A DNA stretch of 64,000 bases from Lineus longissimus (lineage: Eukaryota; Nemertea; Pilidiophora; Heteronemertea; Lineidae): assembly GCF_910592395.1 (NCBI RefSeq), contig NC_088308.1:1674001-1738000 (forward strand). The letters are read 5' to 3'. The notes below the pieces were generated by a model. It did not search any database and was not told the DNA's origin. It saw only the letters and a list, made by a program, of their open reading frames with translations. This document shows, in pieces, positions 23,722 through 34,600 of the stretch. A program made the translations under genes and the position numbers. Positions within the stretch are counted from its first letter, which is position 1, and the number at the start of each line of letters is the position of its first letter.

Positions 23722-26176
23722 TTACAACATGTAGAAACCTTGTGAGGATGTCGCATATATCGTGGCGTAGGCACGACCTTGGTGTGAACAGGTCTTTGAA
23801 AATGTAACATGATCGTTGTTTACCATGACGCTGGCGATGCCGAATCCGAGAAGACTCCCAGCCAATACATCACTCCAATGGTGCATGTTGTCTACAACCC
23901 TTGTCACCGCCACGTAGATACCAAGGAACATGACAACGGACTGGATGAGATGTTTCAGTATCATGACAACATTCTCCCATTGTAACCTGGCTTGCATGTA
24001 AAGCTTGAAATAAATAATGCTAGTATAGGCCAAATAAATCATGTCGGTACTTAAAAACATTCCATTTTTACAAAGTTTTTAAAGGTAAAACTTCAGTAAA
24101 GACACTTGTAGGTTACCATGCAGGGACGAAAGAGCAAGAAACTTGTCAAATTCTTTAACTAAGCCAGTGACAGGGACCCCAGCGGCAAAAGGGGGAAAAC
24201 GCGCCGTTTTCACAGGCGTAAATGAGCTTCAAGGTAAAACGTAATGGCTCAGCAATTGTGACAAACTGCAGATGCCTGTGAAAGCGGAGAAACCGCGGCG
24301 GTAAACCACTTAGTTGAACCAAGAAACTCCCAGATTAGGCTAGGTTGAAGCGGATCGTTTTACTTACCATGACATAGGTAGCGGTGTAGACTGCGAGCGA
24401 GGCATGACCAGATGGAAACGACAATCTGAAAGGATTGTTGTCATTCTTATGCAGGTGATCCATCGGCTTCCTGCAGCGTTCCTGACAAGTTCCCAAGAAA
24501 GTTGCCGATTGCTTTCGGGAACGCATCAGGAAGGAAGCCGGGTGGGAAAGATAAGTCGTCAAAGGAAAGCAACCAACATTACCCTTTCTCAGTGAAGGTC
24601 ACATTTTTGTGAATTGGCATACATTTGTATAACGTTACAATGCTATACGATACATGGACATTCGTTTTAGAATACAGGTTGGCCTTCTGGCGATATGTAG
24701 TTATTGCCCACACCACATCACAGGCGCAGATCAAAGGGAGGGGCATCTGAAGACGCCCCCCCCCCACCCCCACCCCCTCATAATTCATGAACATCTTTGA
24801 ATTTGACCATGAAACTTTTGGACACACAAGAAGTTTTGCTGAGAAATACAGTACCCGCCCCTCTTTCTTTCCTGCATCACGAAGTACACATAGATAATAA
24901 CACGATTGGCAACGAGAGTAGTGTCTGTGTAGATTACTCCAAGCTGCTATACTACATGCATAGCCAAAACCCTACCTTGCTTCCAGAATCTTGTCAACCT
25001 CCTTTCCAGTGCAATTATAATCATCAACAAAACCACTGCAGTTGAAAACACTCCAATTCGGCTTGCACACATCAAAGAAGTGCGGCCTCATACGCCCTGT
25101 AACGTTTTTAAATATAAAAGTAACTGCCATACAGACAGCAGCGCCGAAGATAAAGATACCAAAATAACGGTATATCCCGAGGAATAGACCGTTAAGCTTG
25201 CAGCAGCAAAGAGGAGGGCTTGGCGGTGAGGCAATCTTTCTGGTAAACTTGAAGAAGACAATCAATTCAATAACCACCACCTGAAAGTATTCATGAACAA
25301 TATAACAAATCAGTTCGGGAGGCATCAACATGTGTCGATATAGCCTACAACAGCAACAACTTAGGCATTTCAGTTGTTTTTGAACAGAATTTGATACCAA
25401 ATTGCAGATTCTAGCCATGGTTGTCCCATCAAACATCGCTCGGTTGGAGCCGGGACATTTCGCCCGTGAGCTCGGTGAGAGAGACGGCCGGTTTCCATAC
25501 AACCCTCGCGGTGTTCGCTGAGACGACCAATACTACCATTTTGGCATTAGTTTCTTAATCATCTTCGAATTCTAGACCCAACCGGCAAATCTTCGTTTAC
25601 TTACCGCGAGAATCACCATTCCAAAGCAACCACCAGTGAGCATACCAGTTGAGACAGTGGTTTCTTTGTAAGGATACATGATACTCTGATCATTGCAGAA
25701 GAAACCCCGTCGGTACGGGGACGGGCGAGACCGCAGTATTATAATCGGCAAGATGGCTGAAAGCAAGACGACAGGTATTCGATGATGAGATTTGACACTC
25801 AATCCAGCGGACAGATTTCCTGACCACACCGGTTGATTGATCGAAAGAACTTTACTCTAGTTTCGTCGATCTAAGACCAATTCATTTAATGTTAATCAAA
25901 TATTAAACATCAACACAAATGTCAAGCTGGAACAAGACTTCATGATCATCTGACAACCTGGTGTCGCCACACGTCCTTTGAAATGGAACATTTTGAGCGG
26001 ATTCAAACGACCAAAATATGCATGATTTCTTATGTTTTATGAATATGCAGAGACGGTTTTAGGGTATATATTTATGATGCCGGGTTCTGGAATGTCTTTA
26101 AAAGCCTACCTAGACTGTAGCAAATAGCATCGATCACAATTCGTAGGATCAATCTGGATTGATTGGAGATTGCCAT
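23722..26176 (-). CDS. Phospholipid phosphatase (PLPP/LPP, PAP2 superfamily)
   Basis: Five exons in transcript order: 26176-26110, 25756-25605, 25280-24976, 24425-24368, 24003-23722. They total 864 bases (287 residues plus stop), close to the family's usual 285. Family role: six-TM integral membrane enzyme that dephosphorylates phosphatidate, lysophosphatidate and sphingosine 1-phosphate at the outer leaflet or luminal face. Seen: RRGFFCNDQSIMYPYKE after TM1; motif C1 KNVTGRMRP (131-139); an extracellular loop with two sequons (NCS, NCT); motif C2 FPSGHAS (178-184); motif C3 with R229, H235 and D239 in TRVVDNMHHWSD (usual Ser replaced by Thr). All catalytic residues are present. Exon 1 is only 67 bases (start MAISNQSRL) and joins in phase 1. 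Exon 4 is 58 bases. The last exon runs 33 residues past the usual core; a possible GTAAAC donor at 23823 would instead remove this tail. Confidence 0.94.
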
Positions 26177-27181
26177 GGTGTATTTCCCATCCGCCACAGT
26201 GATCGAACCCTTGCAGAACCACAGAGAACTAGTCCCAAAATACCACACAGCTTGCAGCGATAATGTCGTTTAGCCGAATAACGCTGACCATGGTGGCAAA
26301 CAATACATTTGACCTAGAATAGTATCACAGTGGACCATTATGCTTAAGATAATTATTATTCAAAACGAAATTTAGATATATCACTCTCATTTAATGTGTA
26401 TATACGTATTATCAAAAACGACATGTCGACAAAGACTATAGTTTTTTATTGATATACAATATATATTCGCATGCATGGGACTCCCTCACACCGGACTGCG
26501 GTTTAAAATGATTCTTCCTTTTCAACCAGGTGGCGTCAGTATATAGGCCCGCGAGTTTTTGACATGGGGAGGGGAAGTGCCGGTTTTGGCCTCCATCAGT
26601 ACAAAGCACGGGCAGTTTCTGAAGAGCTAGTTGATTTCCTGTAGTTTGAATCTTGTCAGACAAAAGTGCGGTAGAAAGTTCATGAGAAGAAACATGCCTC
26701 GCATTGGAGCCTTGCGCATGGAATATAGACCTGGTCGCCTGTATGATGTGGTGGGCTGACACTGAGATGCTGATTTGCCGCTAAAGAAGATAAGGAGAGG
26801 TAAGACAATTTGTCATGTGCAACATCTATTGTAAGCTATGAACACATGTCATGAGCGACACCTACTGTTGTGCAGAACCCAAGTACTATAGCCTCGTGGG
26901 GTATAACTAAGATCCCTGAGGAACATACGGGACTACTTGCGATGTCAACAACTTGGGGGGGGGGGGGGTCAAGATCCATCGGTCCATGTATTGCACCAGA
27001 TACCGTACATAGAAACCGTAGACAATGGATAGAAAGGAGACGCATTATAATGAAAACCACAACACCAGCGATCTACACGTACCCCACCCAATTTCAGGGA
27101 CAGTGATGAATATTTCATAATGTGCAACAGTAATTTTGTCACCGCAGTTGGTAAGCTTATTCTACTTAGTCACCACATTTC

Positions 27182-27259
27182 TATTGGTAAGCTTTTTCTG
27201 TCTAAGTGCTAGCTGATTGATATTGGTAAGCTTTTTCTGTCCAAGTGCTAGCTGATTGT
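27182..27259. repeat. 39-base tandem duplication
   Basis: Two nearly identical 39-base copies, 27182-27220 and 27221-27259, each with TATTGGTAAGC then TTTTTCTGTC and AAGTGCTAGCTGATTG. They differ at two or so bases. A partial third copy (GGTAAGCTTATTCT) is at about 27150. No coding content. Confidence 0.85.
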
Positions 27260-27288
27260 GAATTCTGTCACCAGCTTGACCATCCTAT

Positions 27289-27504
27289 TTACTTTCCATT
27301 TAGATTCTTAGACCAATTTTAAAAAGGCCTTTTATTGTCATAATTATTAAACCATCTGCGACAGGCCTAGCTCATGGAATTGAAAGAACTTTGATTTTAT
27401 CAACCAGTTCTTTTTTACTTTCCATGTGCCAATCTAGATCGATCTGTAAACAGTCTTTATGAGAGTAATTAGGAAGCCATCTGCGGAGGGACAGGTGATG
27501 GAAT
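27289..27504. repeat. Diverged duplication of about 90 bases
   Basis: The segments near 27289-27380 and 27417-27504 both begin ACTTTCCAT, contain ATCTAGAT/TTAGAT and AATTA.TAA/GGAA.CCATCTGCG, and end with a GATGGAATT / CATGGAATT block. They are clearly related but heavily diverged. No function proposed. Confidence 0.55.
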
Positions 27505-28397
27505 TCCAAGATGTGCGATTGCTATCGTCCAGGATTTGATAATTGCGGGCATTGATCGGTCAAATTCCGACTAATAAACGCAGTATCATCTTAAAAATCT
27601 TAATTGCACATATCTGGAAGAATCAAATACCCTTTCATAATTTCAATATTTGACGTCATGATTATATCAATTAGCTGCGTTTGCAGTCTTCATCCTATTG
27701 TTCGGTCAGATTCAATTAAGATGAGGCTATTAAATTGGGTCTCAGGCCTGGGCGACTTCACTTTCTACCTTGCCAGTCAAGGGAGACGGACAGCAGAAGC
27801 AGACTTTCTCGAGAAACCGTCAACCAACAAACTTCGGAAGTTGGTAGGTAGTTTTACTCTGAATTCTTTCATCCCAAATTTATTTTCTTGAATATTTCAA
27901 ACAAAATCTACAAATTTCTTATTTCCATTTGCAAGTAGGCATTTATTCTCCATTTTGTTGGTCCAACATTGGCATCTCAATTTTTTCAAAAGTCTAAATT
28001 TTTTCCTATAACTTAACCGCCCGTAATATATGTACTTTTCCCAATTCTTTATTTAAATAAACCTTCGGCCTCATTTACAGAGGAATTGGTCCCTATATCA
28101 TGGGATCAACAGAAAGATTTATAAAAAAAGTTCAAACTTGACATGATTTGATCGAACGAATAAGTTGGCAAGGCAAACAAGATTTCTCGAAAATGCCGTA
28201 AATGTTTTGTCTTAAATATATTTCTTCTGTTCTTATGCGTCAAGTGACGTCTAATTTGTCTTTAAACCACAAATATATTTACCCTAATATAGCATATTTT
28301 TGATACACCTACAGGCACTACCAGAATATAATTGTCTTTTGTCAAAATGATGCAAACTTACACAAGATTTGTTGTTATAGGTCGTGGAAATAGAGAG

Positions 28398-28621
28398 ATG
28401 AATTCGTCGATTTTGGCAGCATTTTTGCTGCTGGTGCTGGCAGCATGGACGGGTAAGTCAACATCATCTGACTTTCCAACAAAATGCAAATAATTTACAA
28501 TTGAAGTTACTTTGTAGATCCATGATGAAAACGTTTGATCCATTTTAAGTGCACTGTGATTAATTTTTTGCAGCCGCTGAAGGTGAAAAATCCTACTGCG
28601 ATAAGACACCGACTGGATACC
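28398..28621 (+). CDS. Giant gene exons 1-2: signal peptide and mature N-terminus
   Basis: Exon 1 is 28398-28452 and exon 2 is 28574-28621. Exon 1 encodes MNSSILAAFLLLVLAAWT, a clear hydrophobic signal peptide; cleavage is likely near AWTA-A or just after. Exon 2 adds AAEGEKSYCDKTPTGY; the C...PTGY end resembles the CPSGY start of the far-downstream D modules. Donors are GTAAGT in both cases and both junctions are phase 1. The ATG is the first after the candidate 5' UTR acceptor at 28380. Confidence 0.83.
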
Positions 28622-31600
28622 GTAAGTTTTGCCACCGACACTCAGAAGTCAGCTGTTCTGCGAAGTCTTTCATGCTGCATCTTGATATACGAGTCACAGG
28701 CAGTCTTGATGCTCATGAGTGAACTGAAAGGCTCAAGCTTTCAACGAGTTCCCTTTGCGCTAGACAATGTAATTCTCTGATGAGGCTCTACGGTAGTTGA
28801 AAACTCATGACTGTTGTCCAAAATATGTAAAAAAAAATACGAACGTGTAAGCTCAGCACTACATTAGCCATTCCGTAACCATCTATTAATCTATTTTCGA
28901 GGAGATATGAGGCGACTAGTTCAGTTTTGCAATTTCCTTCAAAAAACCACATTAAAAGTAATTTATTTCGTCTCTTAGCCGAACTCTGTTCTTGTGCGTT
29001 CCGACATTGCAAGGCAGAATGCGCCGGAAATACCATCTGGACAATGAGGAACGTCAAGTTGAAGATTTGCATCCTCTACTGTGGCTTCAACCGAAGGTGT
29101 AAGGCGGTTCAGTACAGGAAAAGGCAGTGTACCTTAAAGTATCGTGTCTGCCGTGCTTGCGATTTGAAAAAGAAGGGAAACCGCTCCTACCATCTGTATA
29201 CCAAGCTAGGTAAGTATTATATAGAGTTTGCTCACATTTCTAAAAAATTTTAAAAGTATGATTGCAGTTTTATAATTTTATGCAATTGCAAACCATTTAA
29301 GAATTTGAACTTGATGGATAGCCCTAGGTTTTTCAAATTCTAGTTCCCGACATTTTCGAACGACGGTTCTTCATTTTGTCAGTTAAAAAAAAATCAAGTT
29401 GAGAGTTAAGCGTAAACTAGCTCTGTTAACAATATCGGGTTATAGAAATGTGAAGTAGAAGGAAACCAGAGACCCCGGCGGAAAGAGTCGCCCTTTCTAT
29501 GACATGAGTGCAACATGAGAGCAATGAAACTGGAATTCTGAGCCTTTGGCGCTGGGATGGAGAGTCGAACTCGTAAACCAGTATATGCCACCGCCCACAT
29601 CACGTTTTTAAATTTTGTGTTTCAGGTCGATGCCGATCACGAGGTATGCAAAACAGACAACACACACGGTTGTCTTTATTGATTAAAACCTAACCTAACC
29701 TAACCTAACCTAACCTAACCTAACCTAACCTAACCTAACCTAACCTAACCTAACCTAACCTAACCTAACCTAACCTAACCTAACCTAACCTAACCTAACC
29801 TAACCTAACCTAACCTAACCTAACCTAACCTAACCTAACCTAACCTAACCTAACCTAACCTAACCTAACCTAACCTAACCTAACCTAATCTAAATAAACT
29901 TAACTTAATAAAACTAATTAAAAGTAAACAAAACTGAAGTAACTAATCATTAGACATTACGGTGATTTGAGAAATATACACGTGCATCTGTGAGATTCGA
30001 ATGAAATGCAATGAAATACAATCAAAGCGTAGTACATAATATCATATCAAATCAAAAATGTGACAGCAGGGACGTTTATACAATGGATCGATAACTTGAC
30101 TTTAAGTAAAATAAGCCGGTAGGTTACTCAATAATCTGACAGTTGTTTGAAAGTCTTAAGAGCTTGAATATATGAAATTCAGAATCTTAACAGTACTTGA
30201 TGTATGTTTAAGTATATATCGATTATAGATTTGTCCCTTATTTTTTTGCTCTTGTGTAGAATTTAAGTGCAGAAGCCGAGGCGGCCAGTGTAAGGGCGTC
30301 AATGCCTGTAAACGCCGCATACCTGTGAAAGGAGTTTGCCCAGGACGCTTAGTCTGTTGTCGAGGAACTGCATGCTCCCGCGGTTACGTTCGCCGATACA
30401 ACGGAAGTCAATGGCAATGCCTACTAAGTGAGTATCATCTGCTTTCTTAAATTAACGCATGTGTTGACAGTTTTGTTTGAGCGCAGTAAGGCGAAAAATA
30501 ACACAACGGATAACGAAACCAGACGTGCCCGCACGGTATAGTAGAAAGTCAAGGTGCTTAAAACTTGAAAATTTGTTATTTTCCCTCCAAATTTCATGTT
30601 CTGTCAGTTTACAGTAATCCACAGAGCATAAAACTATGATGATAAACATGAAATTAAATTGAAGTACTAAAGGTATAGAAGGCGAAATAAGTCACCTTGT
30701 ATTACTTTCATCTTAAGATCAGAAAGCACTGGCAAACGTATGAACTCAAAATTTGGCCAATAAACGTTTCTGCTGCTCCACGGAGTTATGTTAGCGTTAT
30801 TAACATTATGATTGTCCAAGGACTGTGTACTCATGATGGGATCCTGTAACTAATCTGTTTTTGTTTCTTCAGAATGCGGCAGTGGTTACCAACATGTCTT
30901 TAGTTCAGGAAGATGGAAATGCGTCAGACGCTTCGGTTAGTTACATGTATAAGCTCATATCATACTTCTATAAACCTCCTTTTTTCGGATTTCACAAATA
31001 ACTTTCCTTTGATGATAATACACGTTTTCTCATAGATTAATCTTGTCCTTCAAGTAAGATGGCTACTTTCACGAGCAGTATCTTGATGAAACACCCTGTT
31101 TCTTTTGGTACGCTGATCAATGGGAATCTTTCGAAAGCATGAAAACAAATAAAAATGTGAAAAACCCAATTCCCAATTAACAAATATTCTTATAAAAATT
31201 TTTAGGATGTCGCAAGGGTTTCAGACGTGTATTCGTTCTAGGAAAATGGAAATGCGTTAAACGTGAGTTATCCGTTGGTTTCCTCGTTTAGTAAGCCATG
31301 CATGTTTCAAGCGGTAATCTCATATATATATATACACCTGTTTTCATCCATTGTCTCATCTTATACGTTGAATATTTCCGCGTAGTCGTCAAATAACTAA
31401 ACTGTGATGCGTGCGTTGACAATGGTTATCATGATACTGGATTTGAACAATTGATAGACCCCTGACTAAACAATGAGTTTTCTCTTCTAAGGTTGTCCCC
31501 GTGGTTTCCGCCGTGTTTTCTTCAACGGGGTATGGAGATGCATTAACCGTGAGTTATCAATTTGTTTCCTCAAATAAATCGTCTCGTTTAGATAAGTACA

Positions 31601-34600
31601 TAAAAAATAGGATATGAGACCTTTTTATGACCTGCACGTATACCCAATCTGAGTAATCGTAAATTTAGTACCCATGTGTTCTGCGTAAGTGGTGACCAAG
31701 ATCCCTGTCACAACTGCTTTTGAATCATAGCGTGTCTATTGTTTTGTATAAACTCATATTCAGGCATTTTTCGCTGATTTAACAATGTGGCCTTACATGA
31801 AATGAACCGGCATTTTCTCTTTCTAGGATGCGGACGTGGTTACCGGCTAAGTTATGTCAGGGAGAAATGGTCATGCATACGACGTAAGTTACACAGTCAT
31901 TTTGTACGGCTTCGTGAATCGATTACATCTCTTATGCTGTGTTTTATCTCCTGGCTTAAACATACATTATATGGAACTGACCATAGTTTTCAGAACCTAG
32001 AACAAGTAGAGATTATTCTAATGGCGCCAAGTGGCGTTTAAACCAAGTGAGTTGAGTTGAGTGATGAAAATACATGCTCATGACACTCATTCAGTGAGTC
32101 GAATACTTTTACCGGAGTTATCTGATTAATACAGAATCACTAGTGATTTGAACGATGATGAATGAAATGTTTTTATCATTGAAGATTTATCTGCATATTT
32201 AATATTCATTACACTTCACCAATGCCAAACATGTAATGATGGATTCGATTTTGTCTGCAGAGACATTTGATGTCTGCCTTAGCAAAACGTTTAAAAAATT
32301 ATCTCTTCAGGATGCGGAGTTGGTTACCGTCGAACATATTTCAAGGGAGGGTGGAAATGCAGTAAAAGTGAGTACACTATAGCCTATATCTGTGTTGGCA
32401 AAATTTGATAACCCCCTCCGATCCTACTCCGAGAAACTCCGTACCATCAGCAATTCTCGCATACTGTATCGGACGTTTAAAATAACGTACTCAAGAAACG
32501 TTTGACATGCATGTAAGAATGCAACGTTTTGTGACAACGTCTAACCTAAAATTGATTTTGAACTTCTATCATGTCTTACCACAAGCCCCGATAATGTTTA
32601 TTAATATAATCTTCCTTTCCCTTTCATACAGAATGCAGCAGAGGATTCAATCTTTTATTCGTTGGAGGGAAATTGCGATGCATCAAACATCCAATCCGTG
32701 AGTTATTGATTCAGGTCATGTACATGTACATGTACATCAAGGTGTAAATAATTCTTCCTTTAGACACTCGATTTTGTAATGCAATCGCGATTTAATTTAT
32801 GTTGTACAATCCCTTTTTGTACTGTTATAACCAGTCAACACTTACACCCTTTATTCTCTTTTAATGGACTGGATAACTGTATTTTTCCTGTCCAGTCCTG
32901 CACCAGTAGTTTCGTGTATTTCCACGTATTCAAAATTTCAGTTTTAATTAAAGCACACCTTAGTATACTTTGATATATCATATTTCACCTAGGAAATTCA
33001 AAAAATTGATTGTTGTAGATACAACACAATGTATAGATAACATAAATTATTAGCAAACACAATAGAAAAAGAAAAAAACGTAAAGAGAGACGTAACTTGG
33101 GAAGCAACACCCTGGCCATAAATGCATTTTCTGGGGCAATTCGACTTAGCGAATGTGTTTTAACGATCAACATCCATGTAAAAGATTCTCACCACAATTT
33201 CCAAAAGCAAACCTGCTGGTATTAGTTCCAATAAACTTCCAAGTTTGGAACTACCATAATATCGGTGCTAACTGCCGGAATTCATGAATCCTCCTTTAAA
33301 ACCAGCTGAGTTTAATATGAACAGAAGAGAAGAAAAAAATCGTGATTGTGTTTTGACGATCGACAAATTGTGCTATCTCGGGTAATTTATAGAATAAAAC
33401 GATTGTGATTGTGCAATATCCATCTTACTTCAGTTTGCAGAAGGAAGCGTTGTAGATCGACTAGACAGATATGCAGGTATGGCAGGAAGAAGGTTTACAG
33501 AAACGATCGCCGGGGATGTCGACAGTGTTACCGAGTATGCAAAAGCAAACCTGGTAAGTCCGGTGAATAAACTTTAAGTTGGTAAATTCCGAAATTTCAC
33601 AAACACCTCCTTCAATACCGGAGAAGTTGAATATGAATAGAAGGCATCAAAGAATCGTGATTGTGTTTTAGCGATCCAAATTGTACTATCTTGAGTATAA
33701 TTACCGTCACACTTCAGTTTGCAGAAGGAAGCGTTGCAGATCGACTAGACAGATATGCAGGTATGGCAGGAAGAAGGTTTACAGAAACGATCGCCGGGGA
33801 TGTCGACAGTGTTACCGAGTATGCAAAAGCAAACCTGGTAAGTCCGGTGAATAAACTTTAAGTTGGTAAATTCCGAAATTTCACAAACACCTCCTTCAAT
33901 ACCAGAGAAGTTGAATATGAATAGAAGGCATCAAAGAATCGTGATTGTGTTTTAACGATCCAAATTGTACCATCTTGAGTATAATTACCGTCACACTTCA
34001 GGTTGCAAAAGGAAGCGTTGTGTCTTAAGCAAAAAGATATGCAGGTACGGCAGGAAGACGGTTTACAGAAACGATCGCCAGGGATGTCGACAGTGTTACC
34101 GAGTATGCAAAAGCAAACCTGGTAAGTCTGGTAAATAAAATTGAAGTTGGACCCTATCATGTCAGAGAAATTTCTCAAAGTTAAAAAATCCTCCTAAAAC
34201 TCCAGTTGAGTGTAATATTTATAAAAAGCATGAAAAAAATCGTGATTGTGTTTTGACGATTGACAAATTGTGTTATCTTGGGCCATCTATAGAATAAAAC
34301 TATTGTGATTGTGCAATTTACATCTTACTTCAGTTTGCAGAAGGAAGCGTTGTAGATCGACTAGACAGATATGCAGGTATGGCAGGAAGACGGTTTACAG
34401 AAACGATCGCCGGGGATGTCGACAGTGTTACCGAGTATGCAAAAGCAAACCTGGTAAGTCCGGTGAATAAACTTTAAGTTGGTAAATTCCGAAATTTCAC
34501 AAACATCTCCTTCAATACCGGAGAAGTTGAATATGAATAGAAGGCATCAAAGAATCGTGATTGTGTTTTAACGATCCAAATTGTACTATCTTGAGTATAA

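Larger units (their letters stand above)
26177..28397. other. Intergenic region between divergent genes
   Basis: The phosphatase gene reads left and the giant secreted-protein gene reads right, so both promoters lie here. Poly-G is at about 26955-26968. Two small duplications are listed separately. A plausible 3' splice site (TTGTTGTTATAG ending at 28380) lies just before the giant gene's ATG, so its 5' UTR probably has an upstream exon, perhaps in the 27750-27845 stretch that ends in a GTAGGTAG donor-like sequence. I cannot fix the transcription start. Confidence 0.45.

Noticed and set aside
29689-29888. True chromosome end
   Set aside because: The TTAGG tract is flanked on both sides by unique gene sequence, so it is interstitial.
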